Part shown: piece after piece, positions 45,481 through 56,981 of the stretch
Position numbering within the stretch: position 1 is the stretch's first letter
Layout of the letters: every line of letters starts with the position of its first letter
Assembly (NCBI RefSeq): GCF_036010665.1
Contig: NZ_CP108581.1
Location: 3,949,501 to 4,013,500, forward strand
Direction: 5' to 3'
Length of the DNA: 64,000 nt
Origin: Microbispora sp. NBC_01189
GTDB taxonomy: Bacteria > Actinomycetota > Actinomycetes > Streptosporangiales > Streptosporangiaceae
The notes under the pieces: generated by a model
Seen by the model: only the letters and a program-made list of their open reading frames with translations
Told to the model about the DNA's origin: nothing
The model's database searches: none
Position numbers and translations under genes: made by a program

Positions 45481-46491
45481 TCAGTCGGCGCGGTCGCGGG
45501 GGTGACCGTGGCCTGAGCTGTGGCCGGCGCCGTGGGCTGAGCTGTGGCCGTGGACGGGGCCGGGGCCGTGGACGGGGCGCAGCAGGGCCTCCGCGAGCGC
45601 CAGCATGGTCTCCTCCAGCGCGGCGAGCCGCCGGGCCACGTCGCCGCGTGCGGGCTCCATGGCGCCGGTGACCGCGTCCGAGACGGTCTCGGCGATCTGC
45701 TCGCGGTCGGGCCTGCTCCGCACCGCCTCCGCGAGCGGGGCAACCGCCCCCGCCGTGAGGGTGAGGTCGGCGTTCATGCCCGCCATGGTCGTGCTCATCT
45801 CGTCCACGCTCGCGGTGACGTCTCCCACTCCGGCGCTCAGCCCGGCCACGGTGGTGTTCACGCCGTCCACGCTGGAGCCCAGCCCCGCCACGGCGCCGCG
45901 CAGGTCTCCGATGCCCAGTTCGGCGGGGAGCATCCCGACGCGTTCGCCGACCGCCTCGACGCCGCTCTCCACCGCCTCGATCCTGCCGCCGACCGACTCC
46001 AGCCGCTCGATCACGACGGCCTCCAGCCGTTCGGTCCGCTCGGTGAGCGAGGTGAGGGCCTTGTCGAGCCGGGTGAAGCGCCCGGCGGCCGCCTCCATGC
46101 CGCCCTGGAACTTGCCGAGCCGATGCGCGAACTCCGTCATCCGGTCGGCCAGCCCCTGGGTCCGGCCGCCGGCCTCCTCCACGTGGCCGCGCAGCAGTTC
46201 CACGTGCTGGGCGAGACCTTCGGCCCAGGCCGGCGGCCTGGCGGCCAGGTCGTCGAGCCGTTGCGTGATCGCCTCCAGCGCCGCGCCGAGGCCGCCGAGC
46301 TCACGCTCGCGCACCTCGCGGAGCAGCCATTCCATGCCCTCCAGCCGCTGGCGGATGTCGTCGAGCGCGGCGCCCTGCGTCCGCTGCTCGTAGACGTGGT
46401 CCTGGGCCGCACGGGCGAGCAGTTCGCGCATCCGGTCGGAGATGGCGGTCTGGCTGCCCGCCTGGAGGAGGTTGTGGCTGGAATGCTCCAC
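45481..46491 (-). CDS. Coiled-coil protein with His/Gly tail
   Basis: From the GTG at 46491 (AAGGAG eight bases before it) the protein has 336 residues. It is helical with long coiled-coil stretches (RMRELLARAAQDHVYEQRTQ, SVGGRIEAVESGVEAVGERV, GSSVDGVNTTVAGLSAGVGD) and hydrophobic heptads resembling apolipoprotein- or chemoreceptor-like repeats. The end is a low-complexity PVHGHSSAHGAGHSSGHGH region. No transmembrane helix or enzyme motif is seen. It is convergent with tsaD, about 25 bp away. Confidence -1.
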   Translation of the reverse strand: MEHSSHNLLQAGSQTAISDRMRELLARAAQDHVYEQRTQGAALDDIRQRLEGMEWLLREVRERELGGLGAALEAITQRLDDLAARPPAWAEGLAQHVELLRGHVEEAGGRTQGLADRMTEFAHRLGKFQGGMEAAAGRFTRLDKALTSLTERTERLEAVVIERLESVGGRIEAVESGVEAVGERVGMLPAELGIGDLRGAVAGLGSSVDGVNTTVAGLSAGVGDVTASVDEMSTTMAGMNADLTLTAGAVAPLAEAVRSRPDREQIAETVSDAVTGAMEPARGDVARRLAALEETMLALAEALLRPVHGPGPVHGHSSAHGAGHSSGHGHPRDRAD

Positions 46492-46650
46492 CGAGGTTGC
46501 TCCTTCAGCTCGCCGAACCGCTGTGTCCGGCCCGGTCTCGCGCAGACGAACGAGCAGGCGGCACTGCCCGACGGCCAACTGTAGGCCCTGGCCCGCGGCC
46601 GTCAGGCGTGGACTGGGAAAGGCGATGATTGCCGGTGAAATGCCGGGAGT

Positions 46651-47910
46651 TCAGCCCTTCTGGCTGGTCACAGGCTGACAAAGCAACACGAAGGGCCGCT
46701 CCTCTATCCGGGTGAGCACTATCACCACGGATGCACCCCCGGAAAGCCGGAGGTCTTTCCGCAGCCGTTCGACATCGACCGCGGACCCGCGCTTTTTGAT
46801 CGTCACCGCGCCGACGCCCCGCTCGCGCAGCGCCGCGCGCAGCCGCTTCAACGAGAAGGGCATCACGTCGGTGACCTCGTAACACGCGGCCCACGGCGTG
46901 GGCACAAGGCGATCGCCGGTGATGTAGGCGATGCGCGGATCGACGAGGTGGCCCGACACGAGGGCCGCCACCTCGGCGACCAGGTGCGCCCGTACGGCGG
47001 CGCCGTCGGGCTCGTAGAGATAACGGCTCACCGGCCCGACATCGGCCTCCGCGCCCGAGTCCGTGAGCGTGGCGCCGGAGGGCAGCAGGGTGGCGCGCCG
47101 GCCGCCCGTTCCCATCCCGGTCCAGATGGCCGCCTCCTTCACCTCACCCCGGTATGAGACCCACTCGGCCTCGGCGCCCTCCGGGATGAACTCGTACGGG
47201 ATGCCGGGGGCCGTCTTCAGACAGGCGGCCGGAGCACGGGCGACCAGGTCGAGCACAACCTGCCACGAGGGGGAGTAGGCCCTCGGGTCGAACGTCCGTC
47301 CTCTCGCCCCCCTCCTGGCCGGGTCGGCGAACAGCAGGTCGTATCCCCCCGGCTCCGCCGCCGCGGCGTCCGCCGTACGGACCGTCACCAGGGACGACAG
47401 GCCGAGCGCCGCCGCGTTGGCACGGGCGATCTCCACCGTCAGCGGGTCGAGGTCGATCGCGTCCACCGGGCATCCCGCGCGGGCCAGCGCGAGCAGGTCG
47501 CCGCCGATGCCGCAGCATACGTCGAGCACCCGCGGCCCCTCCGGGGCCTCCGGGACTCCGGCAGGTCCCACGCCGGTCGGCCCCGGTCCGGTGACTCCGG
47601 GCCCGGCGGCCCCGATCCCGGCGGCCCCGATCCTGGCGGCGCGGTGGGCGGCGACCTCGGGACGGGTGGCCTGCTCCAGCCCATGCGGGGTGAAGTACAT
47701 GACGGCGGCGTCGGCGCCGAACTTGACCTCGGCACGCCGCCGCAGCGACGCCTGCGTGAGCGCCGCGGCGGCGAGCTCGGGGGAGTGGGATCGGCGCAGC
47801 GCGCTCGCGGCCGCCACCGGGTCCGCGCCGTCGGCGAGGATCCGCACGGCGTCGTCCAGGGCCGCGCGCCCGGCGGGCGCGAACAGCATGCGCAGGGTGT
47901 CCAGATCCAC
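46651..47910 (-). CDS. Class I SAM-dependent methyltransferase with THUMP-like C-terminal domain
   Basis: A 419-residue protein. The SAM-binding motif is VLDVCCGIGGDLLALA, followed by DAIDLDPLTVEIARANA and LLFADPARRG. The C-terminal domain (DRLVPTPWAACYEVTDVMPF, AVTIKKRGSAVDVERLRKDL) is the THUMP-like fold of a family of actinobacterial methyltransferases. Between an N-terminal helical part and the SAM domain there is a repetitive linker IGAAGIGAAGPGVTGPGPTG. The target is not known. The GTG at 47910 is preferred. Confidence -1.
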   Translation of the reverse strand: MDLDTLRMLFAPAGRAALDDAVRILADGADPVAAASALRRSHSPELAAAALTQASLRRRAEVKFGADAAVMYFTPHGLEQATRPEVAAHRAARIGAAGIGAAGPGVTGPGPTGVGPAGVPEAPEGPRVLDVCCGIGGDLLALARAGCPVDAIDLDPLTVEIARANAAALGLSSLVTVRTADAAAAEPGGYDLLFADPARRGARGRTFDPRAYSPSWQVVLDLVARAPAACLKTAPGIPYEFIPEGAEAEWVSYRGEVKEAAIWTGMGTGGRRATLLPSGATLTDSGAEADVGPVSRYLYEPDGAAVRAHLVAEVAALVSGHLVDPRIAYITGDRLVPTPWAACYEVTDVMPFSLKRLRAALRERGVGAVTIKKRGSAVDVERLRKDLRLSGGASVVIVLTRIEERPFVLLCQPVTSQKG

Positions 47911-47954
47911 GCCCGCGACGCTACCGCCTCCGCGCCCCACCTCACGGCAGGCGA

Positions 47955-48470
47955 TCAGTGGGAACGGACGTCGCCGAGTGAGGTGAGCAGTTTGCAGAGC
48001 AGGACGGACAGCTGCTCCCTGTCTCCGGGGGTGAGGCCGGAGAGCAGCCGGTTCTCGTTGGCCACGTGGCCCTCCAGCAGTTCGTCGACCACCGCGCGGC
48101 CCTCGCCTGTGAGAGTGATCATGACCATGCGGCGGTTCGACGGCGCGGTCTCGCGATGCACCAGGCCCTTCGCCACCAGGCGGTCCACGCGGTTGGTGAG
48201 GGCGGCGGAGCTGACCATCGCGGCGGTGGCGAGGTCGCCCATGCAGAGCCGGTGATCGGCGTTGGCGCGCAGGAGCGTGGCGAGCACGTCGAACTCCCAC
48301 GGCTCCAGATCATGCCGGGCGAAGTAGTCCTTGACGCCCCTGTCCAGCAGCCGGGACGCCCGGGAGATCCGCCCGGCCACCCCCAGCGCCGCACAGTCCA
48401 CGTCCGGACGCGCCCGGGCCCAGTCGCCGAGGATCTGCTCGACGGCATCGTTCAACAGGGTCTGGTTCAT
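47955..48470 (-). CDS. MarR-family transcriptional regulator
   Basis: A 171-residue protein starting ATG at 48470. The winged-helix part is FDVLATLLRANADHRLCMGD...LVAKGLVHRETAPSNRRMVMI. The N-terminal and C-terminal helices make the dimer. The shape fits the standard MarR family that responds to small phenolic compounds. A near-palindrome in its own upstream region suggests autorepression. Confidence -1.
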   Translation of the reverse strand: MNQTLLNDAVEQILGDWARARPDVDCAALGVAGRISRASRLLDRGVKDYFARHDLEPWEFDVLATLLRANADHRLCMGDLATAAMVSSAALTNRVDRLVAKGLVHRETAPSNRRMVMITLTGEGRAVVDELLEGHVANENRLLSGLTPGDREQLSVLLCKLLTSLGDVRSH

Positions 48471-48523
48471 AGTGCACGCGGCCGCTGGTCCGCCGCTCCT
48501 CCTGTCTCCATGATAGCGCTCAC

Positions 48524-48543
48524 TTTGACGTTTAAATGTCAGT
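48524..48543. promoter_or_regulatory. MarR-type operator upstream of the MarR gene
   Basis: TGACGTTTAAATGTCA (48526-48541) is palindromic apart from one pair and resembles the TTGAC/GTCAA operators of MarR proteins. TATCAT on the minus strand (48509-48514) is a possible -10, so the site would overlap the -35 region of the MarR promoter. Confidence -1.
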
Positions 48544-48798
48544 GAGGCATGCCCTGACCTCTTCGGAGTCCGCTCCGTTCCGTACGCCTGCGCACGGGGT
48601 GCGCGGCCCTCTTCCGATCGCGGCCCGCCGGAAGCGCCGCGCCGGCGGCGGGGGTGCGGTGGCAGGGTGGGGTGGCGGGGATGCGGTGGCAGGGTGGGCT
48701 GCCTGGGCGGGATGGTGACGCGCGGGCGGCGGAGGGCTGAACGGGGAGTCTCGGACGCGTTGCCGGGAGGTGGGTCTGACCTGCGGGGCGGGTTCGTG
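48544..48798. other. Gene-free G-rich spacer between MarR and groES
   Basis: No convincing gene is seen. Around 48655-48705 on the plus strand a G-rich segment carries two copies of GCGGTGGCAGGGTGGG. It may form unusual structures. The open frame through it has shadow-like composition. Confidence -1.
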
Positions 48799-48827
48799 TT
48801 GACTGTCGCGCGCCACTTGCATACTGT
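48799..48827 (+). promoter_or_regulatory. Heat-shock operon promoter of groES-groEL
   Basis: TTGACT (48799-48804) and TACTGT (48822-48827) are separated by 17 bp. The start would lie near 48834, at the beginning of the CIRCE element. Confidence -1.
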
Positions 48828-48833
48828 TTCGTG

Positions 48834-48860
48834 TTGGCACTCTGCCATTGAGAGTGCCAA
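48834..48860. promoter_or_regulatory. CIRCE element (HrcA operator)
   Basis: TTGGCACTC (48834-48842), nine bases, GAGTGCCAA (48852-48860): a perfect inverted repeat that differs from the TTAGCACTC consensus at one symmetric position. HrcA binds CIRCE and represses groESL until heat shock. hrcA is not in this window. Confidence -1.
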
Positions 48861-48949
48861 CAGCGACGAGACAGGTCTGACACCCGCGACGGCAGGCCGC
48901 TGGTCGCCTCTTCAGCTCATTCATCGCAATCTGAAGGGGAGGTCCGATC

Positions 48950-49261
48950 GTGACGACCGCCACCAAGGTTCCCGTTAAGCCGCTCGGCGACCGCATCGTG
49001 GTCCAGCCGCTTGAGGCCGAGCAGACCACCGCCTCCGGCCTGGTCATCCCGGACACCGCCAAGGAGAAGCCGCAGGAGGGCCGCGTGCTCGCTGTGGGCC
49101 CGGGCAACTGGGACGAGGACGGCGAGAAGCGGATTCCGCTCGACGTCAAGGAGGGCGACGTCGTCCTCTACAGCAAGTACGGCGGCACCGAGGTCAAGTA
49201 CGGCGGCGAGGAGTACCTGGTGCTCTCGGCTCGCGACGTGCTCGCCATCATCGAGAAGTAG
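48950..49261 (+). CDS. groES: Co-chaperonin GroES
   Basis: The 103-residue co-chaperonin forms the heptameric lid of GroEL. It has [20 protein letters not shown], the mobile loop [16 protein letters not shown] and [13 protein letters not shown]. The GTG at 48950 follows AGGGGAGG. It is first in the groES-groEL operon and is controlled by the CIRCE site 90 bp upstream. Confidence -1.
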   Translation: MTTATKVPVKPLGDRIVVQPLEAEQTTASGLVIPDTAKEKPQEGRVLAVGPGNWDEDGEKRIPLDVKEGDVVLYSKYGGTEVKYGGEEYLVLSARDVLAIIEK

Positions 49262-49280
49262 TAGGCCGCGCAAGCCATGA

Positions 49281-49310
49281 GGAGCCCCGGGTCCACGTGC
49301 CCGGGGCTCC
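49281..49310 (+). promoter_or_regulatory. groES-groEL intercistronic hairpin
   Basis: GGAGCCCCGGG (49281-49291) and CCCGGGGCTCC (49300-49310) form an 11-bp perfect stem with an 8-nt loop. There is no T tract, and groEL starts 24 bp later. It may reduce groES-to-groEL transcription or mark a processing site. Confidence -1.
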
Positions 49311-49333
49311 GACGTGCTCACAAGGAGACCTGA

Positions 49334-51038
<1,705 letters not shown>

Positions 51039-51098
51039 CTGACAGCAGGCGATCGATCGGGAGCCGCTCGGCAGAGGCGGCCGATCGGATCGGCAACC

Positions 51099-51136
51099 GC
51101 GCCCCGCGCCGCCCTCACGGGCGGACCGCGGGGCGC
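51099..51136 (+). terminator. Terminator of groES-groEL
   Basis: GCGCCCCGCG (51099-51108) pairs with CGCGGGGCGC (51127-51136). Inside is a second stem, CCGCCC/GGGCGG. A TTT-containing stretch follows. It lies 143 bp after the groEL stop. Confidence -1.
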
Positions 51137-51202
51137 GCGCTTTCTCCGGGAGATTCCCCGAAACCCCTTTTTTGCCGAATCCTGGTCAATACGATCGTCG
51201 GC

Positions 51203-52357
51203 GTGCGATTCGGACTCAGAGCTCTTGCCGCCGCGCTGGTCTCGGGCACCGGTGCCTCCATGCGCGGCGTGACGACGGCCGGGATGACAACGGCCGTGAT
51301 GACACTGGCCACAGTGACGACGGCCGGGATGACACTGGCCGCGGTGACGGCTCCGCCCGCCGCCGCGGAATCCGTACCGGCGACGCGGGTGGGGAGCCTC
51401 AGGGGGACGGTTCCCGTGCCCCCCGAGGCGCGGCCCGCCGACGTCTCCCGCCCGACGACCGTCGTCGGCCGGGGCACGCCCGCGAGCTGCACCTCCCAGG
51501 CCTTCGTCGGCGCCGTCGCCCGTGGCGGCGTCATCACCTTCTCCTGCGGCCCCCGCCCGGTGACCATCAGGCTGACCGCCACGGCGAAGGTCCGAAACAC
51601 CAGCGCCCGCGTCGTCGTCGACGGCGGCGGGAAGGTGACGCTCAGCGGTGCGGGCCGGCGGCGCATCCTCTACATGAACACCTGTGACCGGGCCCAGGTG
51701 TGGACGACCTCGCACTGCGACGACCAGCCGACACCCGCGCTGACCCTGCAGAACCTGACGTTCGCCGACGGCGACTCCACCGGACAGAGGACCGACGGGG
51801 GCGGTGGCGGAGCGGTCTTCGCCCGCGGCGGCAGGCTCAAAGTGGTCAACTCGCGGTTCGTCCGCAACCGCTGCGACCGCACCGGCCCCGACCTGGGCGG
51901 CGCGGCGATCCGCGTGCTGGACCAGTGGCACGACCTGCCGGTGTACGTCGCGGGCAGCAGCTTCGAGAACGGCGTGTGCTCGAACGGGGGCGCGCTGAGC
52001 GGGATCGGCGTGTCCTGGCAGATCGTCAACAGTGTCTTCATCGGGAACCGGGCGGTCGGACGCGGCGCCAACCCGGCCACGGCCGGAACCCCGGGTGGCG
52101 GCAACGGCGGGGCCGTCTACGCGGACGGCAACAGGTACGCCATTCGGATCGCGGGCTCGCTGATGACCGGCAACCACGCCAACGAGGGCGGCGGGGCGGT
52201 GTTCTTCGTCAGCAACGACCGCAGCGGCTCTCTGCGCATCGAGCGCTCGACGCTGCGCGGCAACGTCAGCGGCGGGTTCGAGACGCGCGGCTTCCCCGGC
52301 GTCTTCTACCTCGGCGCCGGACGCGCCCCCCAGGTGGTCTCCTCCACCCTCCGGTGA
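51203..52357 (+). CDS. Secreted right-handed beta-helix protein
   Basis: A 384-residue protein with an N-terminal signal region that contains repeated Met-Thr-(Thr/Leu)-Ala segments (TTAGMTTAVMTLATVTTAGM), followed by a cleavage-like APPAAAES. The rest shows the parallel beta-helix pattern: LTLQNLTFADGDST, GGAVFARGGRLKVVNSRFVR, GGAVYADGNRYAIRIAGSLM, GGGAVFFVSND. Four cysteines suggest disulphides outside the cell. Such folds belong to carbohydrate-binding or -cleaving surface proteins, but no catalytic set is recognised. The GTG at 51203 is the likely start. Confidence -1.
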   Translation: MRFGLRALAAALVSGTGASMRGVTTAGMTTAVMTLATVTTAGMTLAAVTAPPAAAESVPATRVGSLRGTVPVPPEARPADVSRPTTVVGRGTPASCTSQAFVGAVARGGVITFSCGPRPVTIRLTATAKVRNTSARVVVDGGGKVTLSGAGRRRILYMNTCDRAQVWTTSHCDDQPTPALTLQNLTFADGDSTGQRTDGGGGGAVFARGGRLKVVNSRFVRNRCDRTGPDLGGAAIRVLDQWHDLPVYVAGSSFENGVCSNGGALSGIGVSWQIVNSVFIGNRAVGRGANPATAGTPGGGNGGAVYADGNRYAIRIAGSLMTGNHANEGGGAVFFVSNDRSGSLRIERSTLRGNVSGGFETRGFPGVFYLGAGRAPQVVSSTLR

Positions 52358-52660
52358 GGGCGGCGCCCGAACAGTGGTCTATACCGCTGGTATGCGCGCC
52401 GGCTCTCCGCCGGGGGTGCGTTCAGGCGGTGTGGTCCATACCGGTGCCGTACGGCGCCGAAGGGCCGCGCGGCAATAGGCAGACGCCGCATACTTCTTAA
52501 TACCTGTCAAGGCATCCGGCATATATCTCTCGAATTGGTCATTCTGGTTGGAATGTTCCAACGGTCGCGTGGCCGATTGATTACAAAGGGTTATCGACGC
52601 GTCAATGTGACCAATCCGTAGCCGTTAACCATGACGACATGAACGATCGCTGCGGGCATC
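52358..52660. other. Intergenic region with two GGTC(T/C)ATACC sites
   Basis: No gene is seen. TGGTCTATACC (52375-52385) and TGGTCCATACC (52432-52442) are spaced 57 bp and resemble DasR-type (dre) or chitinase-promoter elements. The rest turns AT-richer near 52500-52650 and likely holds the promoter of the sigma-factor gene. Confidence -1.
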
Positions 52661-53287
52661 ATGCCTAACGTGACCGAGGGATGCGTCGCCGACGCCGCAA
52701 CTGGGGTAAGGCTTGCGACGAGATCGGATGAGTCCGACCTCAGGGAACTGACCAGCCTTGCCGTACAAGGAGATCGCACCGCGATCGAATCACTGCTGGG
52801 ACAACTGCGCCCGATGGTGGTCCGGTACTGCAGGGCCCGACTGGGGCGGGTCTCCGGTCAGTACCACATCGCCGACGACGTGGCTCAGGAGGTGTGCATC
52901 GCGGTGCTGTCGGCGCTGCCACGCTACCGCGACATGGGCCGCCCCTTCGCCTCGTTCGTGTTCGGCATCGCTTCGCACAAGGTGGCGGACGCGTTGCGCA
53001 GTTCGGTGCGCTCCGCGGTGCCGACGCAGGATCTGCCGGACGGCCCCGACGAGGGCCCGGGGCCGGAGGAGACCGTGGTGCGCTACATCGAGGCGCAGCA
53101 CGCCCGGGACCTGCTGGCCCGGCTGCCGCACACCCAGCGCGAGCTTCTCATCCTGCGGGTCGTCTCGGGCCTTTCCGCCGAGGAGACGGGTAATGTACTC
53201 GGCATGACCCCTGGTGCCGTCCGGGTCGCGCAGCATCGTGCGCTCGCCAGGCTCCGGCAGCTGGCCGAGCTGGAGTCGATTGCGTGA
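52661..53287 (+). CDS. ECF RNA polymerase sigma factor (SigD/ShbA type)
   Basis: The 208-residue protein has sigma region 2 ([40 protein letters not shown]) and region 4 ([40 protein letters not shown]). Its position just ahead of guaB matches SigD of mycobacteria and ShbA of Streptomyces. The latter drives the principal sigma factor gene hrdB. Assignment to this group is from context. The GTG of the next gene overlaps its stop, as expected for a sigma/anti-sigma pair. Confidence -1.
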   Translation: MPNVTEGCVADAATGVRLATRSDESDLRELTSLAVQGDRTAIESLLGQLRPMVVRYCRARLGRVSGQYHIADDVAQEVCIAVLSALPRYRDMGRPFASFVFGIASHKVADALRSSVRSAVPTQDLPDGPDEGPGPEETVVRYIEAQHARDLLARLPHTQRELLILRVVSGLSAEETGNVLGMTPGAVRVAQHRALARLRQLAELESIA

Positions 53288-53499
53288 CCGTGAAACGTCG
53301 TCGTACGGCGGGCTTTCCCGGGCCGTACGGCGATGCCGACGTGGAGGGCGACGTAGTCCGGACGGACGCCCTCCTCGACGCCCTCGCCCGCCGGGAGCCC
53401 CTGGGCGGGACCGACGCGGCCCTCCGGCTGCTCGGCGCCCTGGTCGCCGACGTGGACAGTCAGCGGCTCTCCTCGGTGTCGATCACGCCGTCCACGTAG
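53284..53499 (+). CDS. Short RsdA-like anti-sigma factor (sigma-binding part only)
   Basis: A 71-residue frame with GTG overlapping the sigma-factor stop. [20 protein letters not shown] and [14 protein letters not shown] resemble the sigma-binding region of RsdA-type anti-sigma-D factors. The transmembrane and extracytoplasmic parts expected after DVD are absent. Instead the frame runs about 40 bp into the 3' end of the convergent DUF5319 gene. Either a deletion truncated the gene, or this lineage uses a soluble anti-sigma factor. Confidence -1.
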   Translation: MTVKRRRTAGFPGPYGDADVEGDVVRTDALLDALARREPLGGTDAALRLLGALVADVDSQRLSSVSITPST

Positions 53500-53837
53500 C
53501 CCCGGGCGTACTCCCAGCTCACGTAGTCGGACGGATCGGGGTGGAAGGCGGGCTCGTGGACCTGCGGCCGGCCGTTGTCGATCATCTGGCGCAGGTTGCC
53601 GCGCAGCAGGTCCCAGTCGAAGTAGTGCTGCTCGCCGCACTCGGGACAGTCGAGGACCAGCCCGAGCACGCCCTGGGGTTCAAGCAGGGAACGGAAGACC
53701 TCCACGTCGGCGAGATCGGTCAGTGCCTCATCGCGCTCGGCGAGCGAGAGCGGTTCCACGTCGTCGGGCGATCCGAGCTCCGCCGCGGGGTCGTCAGGGT
53801 CATCCGCGAACGGGTCGCGGGGGACGTCTTCCAGCAC
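53460..53837 (-). CDS. DUF5319 family protein
   Basis: From the GTG at 53837 the protein has 125 residues. It begins MLEDVPRDPFADDPDDPAAE and contains LADVEVFRSLLEPQGVLGLV, a CPECGEQHYFDWDLL motif, and [18 protein letters not shown]. These are conserved in an actinobacterial family found next to guaB and sigD. The CxxC could bind metal. Function is unknown. Its last 40 bp overlap the anti-sigma frame. Confidence -1.
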   Translation of the reverse strand: MLEDVPRDPFADDPDDPAAELGSPDDVEPLSLAERDEALTDLADVEVFRSLLEPQGVLGLVLDCPECGEQHYFDWDLLRGNLRQMIDNGRPQVHEPAFHPDPSDYVSWEYARGYVDGVIDTEESR

Positions 53838-53945
53838 GCATCCCACCTTATGACCACGGCCCCCTCCGGGAGCGAAAGTGCGCCTCATCTGCTCGTCAGG
53901 CCCTTCGCTCCGACGGAGTCACGCGCGGCCGGATCCACGGCCGGG

Positions 53946-54950
53946 TCACAGCCAGCCGCGGCGGGCGGCCTCGACCCCGGCGTGGAAGCGTGACTGGGTG
54001 CCCAGCTCCGCCATCGCCTCGGCGAACCTGGCCCGCACCGTGCGCACGGACACGCCGAGACGGCGGGCGACGGCGTCGTCGGAAAGCCCCTGCGCGGCGA
54101 GTCGCAGCACCTGCCGGGCGCCGCTGCGCGGGGAGATCGGGGCGGCCCGGGCCCACAGCTCCCCGAACAGGGCGCGCAGGGCTCCCGCCGCCGCCGGGGC
54201 GTGGACGACGCAGCAGTTGTAGGCGTTGTCGGGCAGGGGGACACCCCACTGGACCGGCAGCCAGGCGGTGCCGTCGCCGAGCGCGAGGAACCAGCTCGGC
54301 ACATCGTCGAGCGCGCGCAGATTCGCGCCCGCCGCCGTGAACCGTTCATACATCTCCCGTACGGCGGGCGACGACAGTGCGGCGTGCGGGACGATCGCGC
54401 GCAACCGCACGACGCCGTCCGCGGCGGCCCGGATCCACTGCGCGCCGTGGGTGTTCGCGAACCGCACCACGGTGCGGTGGTCCGGGACCGCCATGACGAG
54501 ATCGGCGGGAGGCGCCTTCAGGGCGTGGCCGATGACGCCCTCGTAGAGCGCGCCGGCGCCGCTCACCCGCTCGACCGGCAACCCCCCGCCCCGCCAGTCG
54601 CGCCCGGTGTCGTAGTGGCGGGCCAGGCGCCCGGCCGCCGCGATCATCTCGTCGAGCCGCCGGCTCTCCAGGGCCATGCGGTCCAGCCGTTCCGCGACCA
54701 GCCGGCCGATCACCGCGGCCGGATGCCGCGCGACGACCTCCTCCCGCCGCCGGTCGACCGCGCCGAGTCGTACGAGGGTGTCGAGGGCGTCGAGCACGTC
54801 GCCGGCGGGCCGGTCGACCGCCTCGGCGAGCTCGGCCGGGGTGGCCCGGTGGAGGCGGAGCGCGGCCGCGTAGAGGGCCGCCTGGCCGGGGGAGAGCCCG
54901 AGGCTTTCGAATGTGCCGGTCCGCGGGACGGCGTTTCCCGTCGTACTCAT
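53946..54950 (-). CDS. LuxR-family regulator with TrmB-like N-terminal helix domain
   Basis: A 334-residue protein. The first ~70 residues form a winged helix (FESLGLSPGQAALYAAALRL, ATPAELAEAVDRPAGDVLDA) like TrmB or sugar-responsive proteins. The middle holds a phospholipase-D-like or effector domain. The C-terminus is a LuxR HTH (RQVLRLAAQGLSDDAVARRL, SVRTVRARFAEAMAELGTQS). Proteins of this kind are common in Streptosporangiales. The target is unknown. Confidence -1.
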   Translation of the reverse strand: MSTTGNAVPRTGTFESLGLSPGQAALYAAALRLHRATPAELAEAVDRPAGDVLDALDTLVRLGAVDRRREEVVARHPAAVIGRLVAERLDRMALESRRLDEMIAAAGRLARHYDTGRDWRGGGLPVERVSGAGALYEGVIGHALKAPPADLVMAVPDHRTVVRFANTHGAQWIRAAADGVVRLRAIVPHAALSSPAVREMYERFTAAGANLRALDDVPSWFLALGDGTAWLPVQWGVPLPDNAYNCCVVHAPAAAGALRALFGELWARAAPISPRSGARQVLRLAAQGLSDDAVARRLGVSVRTVRARFAEAMAELGTQSRFHAGVEAARRGWL

Positions 54951-55330
54951 GCTCGCTCCGTCGGTGGTCGCACGTCGGTGGCCGCACGTTGGTGGCGCGC
55001 ACGTCGGTGGTCGCACGGCGGGAAGCGCGAACTCCCCGCTCAGATCCCCGTCACGCCTCGGGCCGCGAGAATAACCCGGCCTTTTCGCGTTGTCCGTTCC
55101 GTTCGCACATTCGGCATCGCCACACCCGATTGTTCATGCGTGAATGCGATGGTTTGTAATTGTTCCGGGCGGATCTTCGAATTGGCGGGGAATGCATCTT
55201 TGTGCAGTTGCAGCTTGCGACATTGCGCGTGGACGCTGCGTGACGCATTCTTGACGCAGCGTTAGCCGGAACGCCGCCTCGGCCGGGCGCGGAGGGGGGC
55301 TCGACGAGGCGGTGGGCGGGACGCACCCCG
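54951..55330. other. AT-richer gene-free region upstream of guaB
   Basis: No protein gene is seen. The stretch 55080-55260 is much poorer in GC than its neighbours. It contains the inverted repeat ACGCTGCGT (55233-55241)/ACGCAGCGT (55254-55262) and two TGACGCA copies 11 bp apart. Farther right, CCGCCTCG/CGAGGCGG (about 55273-55311) can pair. A short RNA ending at the terminator at 55331-55361 is possible. Confidence -1.
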
Positions 55331-55366
55331 AGTGGGGGGATCGGAATCCGGTCCCCCCACTTTTTC
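55331..55366 (+). terminator. Intrinsic terminator upstream of guaB
   Basis: AGTGGGGGGA (55331-55340) and TCCCCCCACT (55352-55361) form a perfect 10-bp stem with an 11-nt loop. TTTTC follows (55362-55366). It stops plus-strand transcripts 97 bp before the guaB ATG, so it ends something other than guaB or attenuates guaB. Confidence -1.
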
Positions 55367-55381
55367 TGTCGTCCCCCTTGA

Positions 55382-56947
<1,566 letters not shown>

Positions 56948-56981
56948 CCCGGTAGCGGAAGAAACAGAAAGAAAAGGCGAT

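Noticed and set aside
48532-48718. Plus-strand frame of 60 residues upstream of groES
   Set aside because: It translates a G-rich direct repeat into Gly/Trp/Ala and contains the MarR operator. No ribosome-binding site is present.
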